42,494 nucleotides of DNA from Alphaproteobacteria bacterium (GTDB taxonomy: Bacteria; Pseudomonadota; Alphaproteobacteria; Micavibrionales; UBA2020). A model generated the notes under the pieces. That model was not told where the DNA came from and made no database searches. It saw only the letters and a list, made by a program, of their open reading frames with translations. Within the stretch, counting starts at the first letter, position 1, and each line of letters starts with the position of its first letter. The position numbers and the translations under genes were made by a program. Where the stretch lies: contig WGNE01000048.1 in NCBI GenBank assembly GCA_016124645.1, positions 1-42,494 of the forward strand. The letters run 5' to 3'. Of this stretch, positions 1 through 8,911 are shown piece after piece.

Positions 1-2
1 GC

Positions 3-932
3 GAGGACATGGAAAAGCTGCTCAGCCTGCTGGAAAAGAACCGCGATGCCGAGCTTCAGGCCTCCGGCGCGCCCTTCTGCGAGCAGTGGATCATCATGCA
101 GGACGGCGCGGGCGAGGTCGTTTCCGCCTGCAACACCATCACCTTCAGCGCGGTGCGGGACGCGCGGCTGTCCTCGCAGATGGACGGCACCACGCACCTG
201 ACATATATCTTCGCCGACCCGCGTTTCCGCTCGCTGGGACTGGGCGATTTCACGATGCGTCGCGCGCGGCACGAGGCGCGCAAGTTCGTGGCCGGAACCT
301 TCCCCAAGCGGCGCGAACCGGACGGGATCGACCTCATCCAGATCGCCGAGCAGAACGCGCCGCTGCAAATGTCCATACAGGAAATGCTGCTGGACACGGC
401 GGGCGCGAAGATCGACCAGTTTTACCGACGCAAATACTTCGAGATGCTGGGCTTTCGCGAGATATGCTTCAAATACACCCAGCTGCCTCTGGAGCCGCGC
501 CACATGGGCGGGGAGCCGGGGCTGGGCATGAAGCTCATCATCCGCGGCCTGCCGGGGCCCTCTTCCCTGCGCGGCATTCCCGAGGTGATGCGCGAGGTTT
601 CCTCGGAAGCGATGCGCTTTCACCTTTACAACTTCTTCGACCGTTCCGTCGCCGCCGGTCTCTACAGCGTGGACGAAGACCCCGACTGGGCGAAACAGGC
701 CGAAAAGCTGAAGGGCACGATCAAGGTCAAGCCGCGCATGGATTTCATGTCGCTGAACAAATCGACGTGGCGTTTCGTCGAAAAATACATCGAGGGCGAA
801 AAGTTCAACGCGCGCGACTTCGAGAACGGCCAGCTCGGCCGGCTCATCGGCATCCGCAACGTGCCGCCCCTCTCCCAGCGCCTGCGCCAGTCCCGCGCGG
901 AAAACACCGCCCCGCAGGACGCGGCGGAATAG
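3..932 (+). CDS. GNAT-like N-acyltransferase domain protein, probably 5'-truncated
   Basis: I see a GNAT-like core near residues 60-95: a hydrophobic strand, then RFRSLGLGDF, which resembles the acetyl-CoA pyrophosphate-binding R-x-x-G-x-G/A loop, followed by a basic helix. The C-terminal half (after about residue 180) has no motif I recognise and ends in a polar tail. The frame is open to the left edge. The first ATG (base 9) sits only two bases after GAGGA, too close for a normal ribosome binding site, so the true start is probably outside the window. The substrate is unknown. It may be an autoinducer-synthase-like or amino-acyl acetyltransferase, but nothing here decides that. The next gene is over 500 bases away, so this is the end of an upstream unit. 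Confidence 0.55.
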   Translation, partial: EDMEKLLSLLEKNRDAELQASGAPFCEQWIIMQDGAGEVVSACNTITFSAVRDARLSSQMDGTTHLTYIFADPRFRSLGLGDFTMRRARHEARKFVAGTFPKRREPDGIDLIQIAEQNAPLQMSIQEMLLDTAGAKIDQFYRRKYFEMLGFREICFKYTQLPLEPRHMGGEPGLGMKLIIRGLPGPSSLRGIPEVMREVSSEAMRFHLYNFFDRSVAAGLYSVDEDPDWAKQAEKLKGTIKVKPRMDFMSLNKSTWRFVEKYIEGEKFNARDFENGQLGRLIGIRNVPPLSQRLRQSRAENTAPQDAAE

Positions 933-1494
933 CCCGGCGAAAGCAATGCTTATGCCCGCGCCCGTCGTGGCAAGCGGGATTTCAGTGAAAGCCGGAGGAA
1001 CGGCAGGGCGACGCCATCGACCCCGCCCTCGCCGCTTCCTCGCAACGTTTTCCTAGAAGGCCTCAGGAAGTGGCGGGCGGCGCGCGTGCGTGGTAGAGGG
1101 CGGGCGCGGCTTCGGCGATGCCGCCCGCAAGCCTTTCGGCGGGCGGCGTGTCGCGACGCGCCTCGGCAGGCATTCGCGGGAGCGTGGCCAGCAAGGCGGC
1201 CTTCCCGGAATGGTGAAGCATGAAGCAAAACGGGCAATTGTCATCCTGCTGCCGTCCGCCTCCGTTTTTCCGGCCGCCGCCGTATGTTCGCGGTCATAAG
1301 GCCGAAAACGAGCAACAGGCGCAGGAGATATAACCGCGTGAAACCTCTCATCCCGCCCTTTTAGCTGGGCTTGCCGATGCGTGACAACAGCGAAAGCGCG
1401 GCATTTTCATGAAGCGTCAACCCCTGTTTTATGGTAGCCTTTGACCATATTGAAGTCCCGCGCCATGGCCGCTGGGCAAGCAAGGAATTTTTAC
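933..1494. other. Gene-poor intergenic stretch
   Basis: About 560 bases without a convincing gene. The short open frames on both strands are Arg/Pro/Ala-rich, of the kind produced by GC-rich DNA, and lack ribosome binding sites. I see no tRNA fold, strong terminator or clear sigma-70 promoter. The AT-richer part around 1400-1445 is the likeliest promoter region for the gene starting at 1495. Confidence 0.5.
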
Positions 1495-1866
1495 ATGAAT
1501 GATTTCGACCCCCACCGGGCCCGCAGCCCCTTCCCGATCATCGACGAGGCCCTGCGGCTCGACAGCCTGAGGCGCAAACAGGAGCGCCGCGCATGGCAAG
1601 ACGGCCCTCCCCGCGGCCGCGGCAGCGGCGGCATCCTCGTCAGCGCCTGGAGCGTCGCGGCGGGGCTTTTCGGGCTCGCCACGGGCATCATGGCCGCCGG
1701 CAGCGTGCACGGCATCGGCGGGCTGGGTATTTTCCTCAGCGGCATCGCCTGCGGCCTCATCGCGATGCTGACCGTGGCGGCAATCTGCTATTCCATCAAG
1801 GCCGTCCTTTCCCTTTTGAAAAAGCTGTTCCTCGGCGGCGGGAAAAAGGACGGGCCCGCCGGCTAA
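1495..1866 (+). CDS. Small two-helix membrane protein, function unknown
   Basis: A 123-residue protein. The ATG at 1495 is preceded by AAGGAA with a 7-base spacer; the longer in-frame start at 1441 lacks such a site. The N-terminal 50 residues are polar and Arg/Pro-rich, probably cytoplasmic. Two hydrophobic segments follow, around residues 48-70 and 77-103, and the tail is a Lys/Gly-rich patch. I recognise no family. It stands 72 bases before the YcxB-like gene on the same strand and could share its transcript, but nothing links their functions. Confidence 0.6.
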   Translation: MNDFDPHRARSPFPIIDEALRLDSLRRKQERRAWQDGPPRGRGSGGILVSAWSVAAGLFGLATGIMAAGSVHGIGGLGIFLSGIACGLIAMLTVAAICYSIKAVLSLLKKLFLGGGKKDGPAG

Positions 1867-1938
1867 TCTATTGTTAAGAGAATTGTACTAACCTGAAACG
1901 TGGCGATGCTGGCCTGCGCGGCGGAGGAGTACATATGC

Positions 1939-2517
1939 ATGCTCGTTAGGGTGGAATTGAGCGAGGAAGATCTTAAGCTGGGACTTCGCCGCGTCTATGC
2001 GCAACTGGGCCGGAAAAGTCTTTTGATCATCTACATGATCGCCGTCGCCATCGGCATTGCCGTTGACAAGCCCTTGCTTGCCCTGCTTCAAAAGCAGGCT
2101 TTCTACAAAAGCATGCCGGCGGGCATGCAGGAGTTCGTCGCCATCGCGCTGTTCGTTGCGATTGTCTTGCTCGTTTTCCGCTTTCTCCTGCGCTACAGCC
2201 CGCAGCGCCAATACTACCGGCCCGAAGGCATCCTGCGTTCCTCAAGGGAAATCCGCATTGATCGCGACGGCGTTCATCAGGACGGCAAGCATTCCACCTC
2301 CCTGACCCGCTGGGGCGGCATCATGAAGATTCAAGAAGACAAGGACTTTATCCTTTTCTACGTCGATCCCGCCGCCGCCTACATCATCCCCAAACACTTC
2401 TTCGCCAGTCCCGAGGACGCCGCCGCTTTCGCCGCCCAAGCCCGGGATTTCTGGAACGCCGCGAAACAGGCGGAAACGGTAACCGGCAGCAACGACAGTG
2501 CGGCAGGCGCCGCATGA
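1939..2517 (+). CDS. YcxB-like membrane protein
   Basis: A protein of 192 residues from the ATG at 1939, which has GGAGG upstream at 1923-1927; an in-frame ATG at 1900 would add 13 residues without a better site. Two membrane helices lie near residues 27-43 and 65-85. After them comes a soluble beta-rich domain with the YcxB-like C-terminal pattern: a 'DRDGVHQDG' turn, then a tryptophan-containing strand (TRWGGIMKI), then strands ending in a 'YIIPKHFF' motif. YcxB-like proteins are widespread, membrane-bound and functionally uncharacterised. The stop overlaps the start of the C13 peptidase gene (ATGA), so the two are very likely co-translated. Confidence 0.7.
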   Translation: MLVRVELSEEDLKLGLRRVYAQLGRKSLLIIYMIAVAIGIAVDKPLLALLQKQAFYKSMPAGMQEFVAIALFVAIVLLVFRFLLRYSPQRQYYRPEGILRSSREIRIDRDGVHQDGKHSTSLTRWGGIMKIQEDKDFILFYVDPAAAYIIPKHFFASPEDAAAFAAQARDFWNAAKQAETVTGSNDSAAGAA

Positions 2518-3867
2518 AATGGTACCTCCAGAATTTGCGGTGCGGGCTAAGAACCGCATTCTTCTTCCCGGCGCCGCAGCGCTTTATCGGTTCGTGGCAT
2601 GCCCTTATGGCGATTGCCGCCACCTTTGTTTTATCGCAGCTGGCGATGGAATTCGCCATAGACGGAACCGGCGGGGAAATCGCCTATTCCTGCGGCAAAT
2701 ATCTCGCTTGCCTGTTCAGCCTCACCCTCATCGCTTCCTATATTAGCGGATACGCGGCGCGCCAGAGCGACAGGATTCTCGATATCGCCGTCGCGTTTTT
2801 AAACAGTTATTATTTCATCTTTCTTGCATATGCCTTCCTGATCATTTCAGACCCTGACAGCTTCTATGAAAGCGGATCTGCGGCATCGTACCAAGAGCTT
2901 ATCCCCATATGGGCTTTTTTGGTCATGTTTCGTATCGTCAGCGACATCTGCAGCCCGGAACTCAAAAAACTCGTCGTTTCGGGCGTCATCGCCGCCGCAG
3001 CCCTCTATCTGCTGAACTCGCACGTTTATTTCAGCCGCATCTATTACGTCGAGGAACCGGAACCGCAAAGGGCGGCCTCCCCGCTGGACAAGATGACGAG
3101 CGAGGAACTGTTCAACATGCAGGCGGGGCTGCGCGCGCAAGGCCTGAAGGGGCTGAAGAAATCGAAGCCGGGGCAGACGGATATCTACGCCCTGACCCTC
3201 GGCGCCTACGGCTATCAGGACGTTTTCATGCGCGACGTCAAATACGTCGGCGAGCGACTGAAAAGCAGGCTCGGCGTCACGAACATCATCCCCATGCTCA
3301 ACAACCGCGCCACGGTGCAAACGACCGCCCTTGCCGACGCAACCAACCTCAAGGCCTACCTGAAGCAGATCGCCGCGCATTACATGCAGCCCAAGGAAGA
3401 CATCCTGCTGCTTTTCATGACCAGCCACGGCGGGGCCAAGACCGGGCTGTCGGTCAATCTGGAGTATCGCTATAGCCTGATGGACATCACGCCGCAAATG
3501 CTGAAGAAGATTCTGGACGACAGCGGTATCCAGAACAGGATCATCGTCATTTCAGCCTGCTATAGCGGGACTTTTATCCCCGTGCTGAAGGACGCGCATA
3601 CGATCATCATGACGGCGGCCGCCAAGGACAGGGTTTCCTTCGGCTGCTCGGACCAGGAAAACCTCACCTATTTCACGCAGGCGTACTTCATGAACGGCCT
3701 GTCCGAAACGACGGATCTGGCGAAGGATTTCGACATCGCGAAGGAGGCCGTTCAAGCGCGAAAAATCCGAAGGCATCAAAACCCACTCCAACCCGCAAAT
3801 CTTCATCGGCAGCAAGATAAAAGAGGTTCTGCGCAACTACAAAGGCGCGGCCCTCGCCCCGAGATAA
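2514..3867 (+). CDS. Membrane-anchored C13 (legumain/caspase-fold) peptidase, apparent frameshift
   Basis: About five membrane helices (roughly residues 28-46, 62-80, 88-112, 128-146, 153-168) precede a soluble domain from about residue 190. That domain has the clan CD dyad: His305 in FMTSHGG and Cys349 in ISACYSG, each after a hydrophobic strand. This fits the bacterial Peptidase_C13 family. After residue 416 the reading frame turns into Arg/Gln-rich nonsense. Removing one A from the run at 3761-3765 restores a family-like C-terminus (KTHSNPQIFIG and onward) that stops at 3865-3867, giving about 450 residues. Left uncorrected, the frame runs by chance into cytidylate kinase. Either the base call is wrong or the gene is mutated; both catalytic residues lie before the shift. 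It is translationally coupled to the YcxB-like gene. Confidence 0.75.
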
Positions 3868-3959
3868 CAACCACGCTTTTTTTATTGCGCAACGCCTTGT
3901 TTTTATTTGGTAAAATGAGGCGATGCTTTCTCTGGCGACGCAGGGCGTTTTCATATAGA

Positions 3960-4694
3960 ATGGCACGCATGTCTGAACAGAACAAAAAAGTCATCATTGC
4001 CGTGGACGGCCCCGCCGCCAGCGGCAAGGGCACCTTCGCCAAGGCGCTGGCGTCGCGGCTTGGCTATGCCTATCTCGATACCGGCTCGATCTACCGCGCC
4101 ATCGCCCATGAGGTGCTGGAACGCGGCGGCGATCCTTCGAAGGTCGAGGACGTGCAGCAGGTTCTGGACACCATCGAATATCCCCTGCCTGAAGCAATTT
4201 TGAAGAACCCCGACCTGCGCACCCCGCTGGTCGAGGACGCGACGCCGAAAATCGGCGCGATGCCCGAAGCGCAGGCCGCCGTGCGCGCCTATCAGGAAGC
4301 CTTCGTCAAGAACCCGCCCGGCAACGCCGGCGGCGCGGTGCTGGACGGGCGCGATGTCGGCACCTCCGTCTTCCCGAACGCCGACGTCAAGTTCTACGTC
4401 ACCGCCACGGCCGAGGAACGCGCGCGCCGCCGCTTCCTGCAGCAAAAGGACGCCAACCCCGGCCTGACGCAGGAAATGGTGCTGAAGGACATCAACCTGC
4501 GCGATGCGCGCGACATGAACCGCAAATCCTCCTCCCTGCGCGCCGCGGACGACGCGCATATCCTCGACACGACTCATGATACGGCCGCCGAGGCGCTTGA
4601 AAAAGGCGTCGCCATCGTGAAAGCCAGGCTCGCGCCGCCGACTGAGCCGCGCATTAAAAAGACCGGCGGCAAAAAATTTCGTTTCGGGCCTTAA
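3960..4694 (+). CDS. cmk: Cytidylate kinase
   Basis: This is a (d)CMP kinase, phosphorylating CMP and dCMP with ATP in pyrimidine nucleotide supply. Visible features are the P-loop GPAASGKGT near the N-terminus, LDTGSIYRA after it, the nucleotide-monophosphate segment LDGRDVGT, and the lid-like RDARDMNRKSSSL followed by ADDAHILDT. These are the standard Cmk landmarks, and about 240 residues is a normal length apart from a basic tail. The start is either ATG 3960 or ATG 3969; neither has a strong Shine-Dalgarno site. The sequence upstream reads in frame with the end of the peptidase ORF only because of the frameshift there, and the kinase itself begins here. Confidence 0.92.
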   Translation: MARMSEQNKKVIIAVDGPAASGKGTFAKALASRLGYAYLDTGSIYRAIAHEVLERGGDPSKVEDVQQVLDTIEYPLPEAILKNPDLRTPLVEDATPKIGAMPEAQAAVRAYQEAFVKNPPGNAGGAVLDGRDVGTSVFPNADVKFYVTATAEERARRRFLQQKDANPGLTQEMVLKDINLRDARDMNRKSSSLRAADDAHILDTTHDTAAEALEKGVAIVKARLAPPTEPRIKKTGGKKFRFGP

Positions 4695-4724
4695 CCGCCG
4701 ATTTCCATCCTGCCGGGGTTCCTC

Positions 4725-5210
4725 ATGCAAAAGATACTGGTCAGCGCGTGTTTTCTTGGCGAGGACGTCACCTATGACGGCGGTTCCAACTTTGTTGATC
4801 ATCCGTTGATGCAAAAATGGATAAAGGAAGGCCGCCTCGTCCGCGTCTGCCCGGAAATGGCCGGAGGCCTTCCGCAGCGACGGCCGCCCGCGAACATCAT
4901 CGGCCCCGGCGGCGGCGAAGGCGTTATCGACGGCGCGGCCCGCGTATTGACGGAGCATGGCGACGTCACCGAGCAGTTCCTCCGGGGCGCGAACAGGGCG
5001 CTCGAACTAGTGAAGCGGCACGACATCAAAATCGCCATCATGAAGGAAAAAAGCCCCTCCTGCGGCTCGCATGAAATCTTCGACGGCGAGGGCAAAGAGG
5101 TCATCCCCGGAAACGGCGTGGCCGCCGCGCTTTTGAAACAGCACGGCGTGACGGTTTTCAATGAAAACGAGCTGGAGAAAGTGGCGACGTTTCTGGAAAG
5201 CCTCGGCTAA
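4725..5210 (+). CDS. DUF523 (TudS/YbbK-like) iron-sulfur protein
   Basis: A 161-residue stand-alone DUF523 protein. It has the family signature SACFLG followed by TYDGG, then VCPEMAGGLP and KEKSPSCGS. The three cysteines (Cys9, Cys42, Cys113) match those that hold a [4Fe-4S] cluster in the thiouracil desulfurase TudS, the characterised member of the family. A desulfidase acting on a thiolated base or similar compound is therefore a reasonable hypothesis; the substrate is not readable. The gene is 30 bases after cmk and ends three bases before the converging NRPS-like gene. Confidence 0.85.
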   Translation: MQKILVSACFLGEDVTYDGGSNFVDHPLMQKWIKEGRLVRVCPEMAGGLPQRRPPANIIGPGGGEGVIDGAARVLTEHGDVTEQFLRGANRALELVKRHDIKIAIMKEKSPSCGSHEIFDGEGKEVIPGNGVAAALLKQHGVTVFNENELEKVATFLESLG

Positions 5211-5213
5211 AAT

Positions 5214-8135
5214 TTATGCGCCGGGGTCCAGTATCCTGCCCAGATAAATATCCAGCAAGGCATCATCCGCGGCCGGCACGACAATGCCGGAACCTTCAAG
5301 AGCCTTGTCCGTCCGCGCCATGTCGAAAGCGATGCCGGTCGCCTGAAACAGGTCCATGGCGCGGTATCGCTCGAAAATATCCCTCGGCATGCAGCGGCAC
5401 AGCGCCATGAAGGCCGCCGCCCCGTCGGCGGAGAGCAGCCCTTCCCTTTCGCGCGACTGCATCGCCGCCAGCCATTGCGCGCGCGGCAGCACGGCGACGG
5501 GCCTTTCCGCCCGCGCCAGCCCCGCAAGAATGGCCTTCAGGCTGAAGCCCCGCGTATTGGCGATGTGGAATGTGCCCGCTTCTCCCGCGCGGATGATGTG
5601 CGAGAGCGCCCGCGCCGCGTAATCGACCGGCGTGACGTCAAGCATCAGGCGGTCGTGCCCGCCCTCCGGCACGGCGCCGATCGAGAGCAGGCCGCGCACG
5701 AACATCGCGAGGAAGTCATGCGCCGAGGCCGCGCCGCTTCGCGTGTCCCCGCAGACGAGGCCCGGCCTATAGACGGAAAGCCCCGCCGCGAGCGCGGGAA
5801 TATGGTGCAGCAGCACCTCCGCCGCCCATTTGCTTTGCGCATAGCCGCCATAGACCGTCCGCGTTTCCTGCAGCGCATCGTCTTCGAAAACCCGGCCCGT
5901 GTTCCGCTCCGTCGCGACGAAGACGGAAAGCGTGGAAAAATAATGCAGCCGCTTTGGGGCCCCCTCCAGCGTCAGCCGCGCCGCCGTCGCCGTGCCGCAA
6001 AGGTTCGCCGGACGCAGGGCGGCATAGGGCAGCACCACGTTGACCGTGGCCGCACCATGGATGACCGTATCGAGCCCTTGCGCCAGCGCATCCCAGTCAT
6101 CCCGCGCAAGGCCGAAGCGCGACAGGGCGAGGTCGCCGCGAACGGGGGTGACGCGTTCTTGCAAATCCTCCGGCAGGCCGAGGCGCGCGCGGGCCTGTTC
6201 GTCGCTTTCCGCCCGCACCAGCGCATGGACGTGGGCGTCACCCTCTTCCAGCAGCCGCCGCAGCAACGCGCTTCCCAAAAACCCGGTCGCGCCGGTGAAG
6301 AAAACGTTTTGCAGCTTTGGCGCGGGTCGCGCGGCGGGCGCGGGCATGTCGAGCAAATCCCTGAAATCGCCGTCGGACATCGCGTCGCGGCGCAGCGCCT
6401 GCGCTTCCATGCCCGGCGATTGCAGCGCGTCGCGCACCGTTACGGGCGCGGCCAGCCATTGCGCCTGCGCTTGCAGCGTCTGGAAATCATAGACCAGCGC
6501 GGGCGTCAGGTTGACGCCCCGCCGCTCCGCCTCCAGCGTCAATTCGAGCGCGGCGATGGAATCGCCGCCAAGGGAAAAGAAGCTCTTGTCCGCGGGGATG
6601 CGGGTTTTCTTCAGCACCTTTTGCCAGGCGGCAAGCAGGTCTTCTTCTTCCTGCGTGACTGGCTTGAAGTCTTTCCCCTCCTCGCCATATGGCACAGGCA
6701 CAATGCTTTCAAGCGCCCGGTAGTCGATCTTGCCGCTGGCGGTCTGCGGCATTTCATTCAAAAATTCGAAGCTTGCGGGCACCATCCACGCGGGCAGGCA
6801 GGTCTTCAACGCCGATGACAGCACGGCGGCGGAGAGCGCCTGCCCCGGCGCCGGGCAGACGAAAGCCGCCAGAATATCGCGCCCGTTTTGCGACCGCTTG
6901 AGCGCGGCGGCGCGGGCGACGCCCGGCAGGCGCGCGATCCTGCCCTCGACTTCTTCCAGCTCGACAAGTTGGCCGTTGATCTTGACCTGCCGGTCCAGCC
7001 GGCCGAGGAATTCGATATCCCCGTTCGCGTGCCGCCGCACGAGGTCGCCGGTGCGGTAAATCCTCTCCCCGCAGCGCAGGACGAATTTCTGCGCCGTCAG
7101 CGCCGGGCGGTTGAGATAGCCATCGGCCAGCTGCCGCCCGCCGATGCAAAGCTCGCTCTCCTGCGCCTCCCGCCCTTCGGCGTCGAGGATATGATAGATA
7201 ACGCCCGGCAGCGGCGCGCCGATCAGCGGGCGTTCCCAGCTTTCGGGATCGCAGCGGCACAGGCTGGTGCAGACGGTCGCCTCCGTCGGGCCATAGACGT
7301 TGACGAGATTGACGCGCGCCGCCCAGTCGCGCACCACGCCGGGCGGGCACGGCTCCCCGCCGATGACGACGGTCTGCAAGGTCGCGGGCATCTTCGCCGG
7401 ATCCGTCACCCGCAAGAGCGAGGGCGGAATGTCCATATAGGTAATGCCGCGCGCGGCGACGATCTCCGGCAGGTTCGCGGCCAGCGCGAGCCGCTCGCCC
7501 GTTTCGATGCACAGGCAGGCGCCGGACAAAAGCGCCGTGCCGATATCGGAAACCGAGGCGTCGAAACCCGTCGAGAGATAGAAAAGAGAGCGGCTTTGCG
7601 GCCCCAGCCCGAAGGCCGCGATCTGCGCGCGCAGCATGAAGACAAGCCCGCGGTGCGGGACGACGACGCCCTTCGGCTCGCCCGTCGAGCCAGAGGTATA
7701 GATGACATAGGCTGTGGTTTCCGGCGACAGCGATACGGGCGTGAAGCGGGCGGCGGGCATGTCCTGCATCCGCAGCTTTCCCTCTTCCCGCCCGATGACG
7801 GTTGCGGGCGCGGCGTCCCGCAAAATGAAATCCCGTCGCGCGGCGGGCAGCGCGGGGTCGAGCGGCATGAAGGCGCGCCCCGCATACCAGCAGCCCAGCG
7901 CGGCCACCACATAGTCCGCCGATTTCGGCAGGGCGACGGCGACAATCCCCGCCGGACAGTCGGAAAGCGCGGCGGACACCGCCTGCGCGCGCGTATCCAG
8001 CTCCGCGTAGGACAGCGCCGCCTGCCCGTCCGTCAGCACGGCGGTATTGTCGGGGAATTGCGCGGCGATACGGCGGAATTCATCCGTAAAGCCTGTGAAT
8101 GCGGCGGTTCCGGTATTTTTTTGCGCCTGCACCAC
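5214..8135 (-). CDS. NRPS-like adenylation-carrier-reductase (A-PCP-R) enzyme
   Basis: A single-module enzyme without a condensation domain. Residue numbers count from a TTG at 8159. The adenylation domain covers about 25-480, with YTSGSTGEPKGV, NVYGPTEAT, YRTGDL and the PxTASGK lysine at 477. The carrier domain has FFSLGGDSIAALEL with phosphopantetheine Ser534. The terminal NAD(P)H-dependent thioester reductase starts at FFTGATGFLGS (about 621) and has a downstream Y-x-x-x-K pair (YAQSKW). By family knowledge such enzymes activate a carboxylic or amino acid, load it on the carrier and release an aldehyde or alcohol. Start: GTG 8135 or 8132, just past the methyltransferase stop (8142-8140), fits translational coupling; TTG 8159 has no ribosome site. 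It is the last gene of the minus-strand run. Confidence 0.85.
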   Translation of the reverse strand: MVQAQKNTGTAAFTGFTDEFRRIAAQFPDNTAVLTDGQAALSYAELDTRAQAVSAALSDCPAGIVAVALPKSADYVVAALGCWYAGRAFMPLDPALPAARRDFILRDAAPATVIGREEGKLRMQDMPAARFTPVSLSPETTAYVIYTSGSTGEPKGVVVPHRGLVFMLRAQIAAFGLGPQSRSLFYLSTGFDASVSDIGTALLSGACLCIETGERLALAANLPEIVAARGITYMDIPPSLLRVTDPAKMPATLQTVVIGGEPCPPGVVRDWAARVNLVNVYGPTEATVCTSLCRCDPESWERPLIGAPLPGVIYHILDAEGREAQESELCIGGRQLADGYLNRPALTAQKFVLRCGERIYRTGDLVRRHANGDIEFLGRLDRQVKINGQLVELEEVEGRIARLPGVARAAALKRSQNGRDILAAFVCPAPGQALSAAVLSSALKTCLPAWMVPASFEFLNEMPQTASGKIDYRALESIVPVPYGEEGKDFKPVTQEEEDLLAAWQKVLKKTRIPADKSFFSLGGDSIAALELTLEAERRGVNLTPALVYDFQTLQAQAQWLAAPVTVRDALQSPGMEAQALRRDAMSDGDFRDLLDMPAPAARPAPKLQNVFFTGATGFLGSALLRRLLEEGDAHVHALVRAESDEQARARLGLPEDLQERVTPVRGDLALSRFGLARDDWDALAQGLDTVIHGAATVNVVLPYAALRPANLCGTATAARLTLEGAPKRLHYFSTLSVFVATERNTGRVFEDDALQETRTVYGGYAQSKWAAEVLLHHIPALAAGLSVYRPGLVCGDTRSGAASAHDFLAMFVRGLLSIGAVPEGGHDRLMLDVTPVDYAARALSHIIRAGEAGTFHIANTRGFSLKAILAGLARAERPVAVLPRAQWLAAMQSREREGLLSADGAAAFMALCRCMPRDIFERYRAMDLFQATGIAFDMARTDKALEGSGIVVPAADDALLDIYLGRILDPGA

Positions 8136-8139
8136 GCCG

Positions 8140-8910
8140 TTACACCGGCTTTCGCGCAAGGCAGATAAAACGCGGGCTGTCCGCCGTTACCGCCGCGCCG
8201 GTGATATCCGCCATGGAGGCGGCATCTTCGAAACCGCAGCGGCGCAGCATCTCCTCTATATCCTCCGGCTTGTACATGCGCGTTTCGCCGGTGCGCTCCA
8301 CGCGCCGCCCGTCGGTATAGCTGTATATCCACCGCGAGCAACGCATCGCGCGGTCAAGGTCTAGCCGGTATTCGCGCACGAAAGTCACCCCGCCGCCTTC
8401 CGGCAGGGGCTTGCTGTAGGAAACGCTGTCGCGGAAATGCGTGATTTCATAGGCGGCGTTTGAATATTCGATGCCGCAGCGACCGCCGGGCTTCAGGCTG
8501 TCGAAAAGCCGCTGCACCATGCGGATGTTCGCCGCGTCGTCGTCGAAAAAGCCGAAGCTGGTCCACCAGTTGATGGCGGCGTCGCAGGGCGCGGGCGCGA
8601 CGAAGGTGAAGGCGTCGCCGACGTGGTAATCGCCTTTCGCATCCGCCTTGTGCGCGGCAGCGATGTAATCCGCCGACTGGTCGATGCCGGTGATGCGCAG
8701 CCCCTTGCGCGCCAGCACCGAGGACATGCGCGCGCTGCCGCAACACTGGTCGAACAGCCGGTCGCCGGGCTTGAGACCGAAGGTCTCGATGATGAAATCC
8801 GTCTCGGCATCCAGTTTGTCCTCATCATGCCAGTCTTCCGTAACCAGCGTGAAGGAGTCGTCGTAAAAATCTTTCCACCATGCGCTTTCCTGCAATCTTT
8901 TTTCCTTCAC
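8140..8910 (-). CDS. Class I SAM-dependent methyltransferase
   Basis: A 256-residue protein with a Methyltransf_25-like fold. Motif I is LFDQCCGSARMSS (residues about 52-64), the acidic ribose-binding residue lies in ITGIDQSADYI, and later segments are GDAF, AINWWTSFGFF and the LKPGGRCGIEYS post-motif. The substrate is not evident; the WWTSFGFF segment is typical of small-molecule methyltransferases. The gene starts one base after the asparagine synthetase stop, and its own stop lies next to the start of the A-PCP-R gene. It therefore very probably modifies the product or an intermediate of that enzyme. Confidence 0.8.
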   Translation of the reverse strand: MKEKRLQESAWWKDFYDDSFTLVTEDWHDEDKLDAETDFIIETFGLKPGDRLFDQCCGSARMSSVLARKGLRITGIDQSADYIAAAHKADAKGDYHVGDAFTFVAPAPCDAAINWWTSFGFFDDDAANIRMVQRLFDSLKPGGRCGIEYSNAAYEITHFRDSVSYSKPLPEGGGVTFVREYRLDLDRAMRCSRWIYSYTDGRRVERTGETRMYKPEDIEEMLRRCGFEDAASMADITGAAVTADSPRFICLARKPV

Positions 8911-8911
8911 C

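Noticed and set aside
950-1299. Short overlapping open frames on both strands
   Set aside because: No ribosome sites, Arg/Pro-rich composition and no recognisable motif.
2514-4694. A single 726-residue peptidase-kinase fusion protein
   Set aside because: The linker is low-quality sequence and a one-base correction restores a proper peptidase end at 3867; cmk has its own start codons.
5475-6818. A 447-residue open frame antisense to the A-PCP-R gene
   Set aside because: Arg-rich shadow without motifs; the opposite strand encodes a full carrier and reductase domain.
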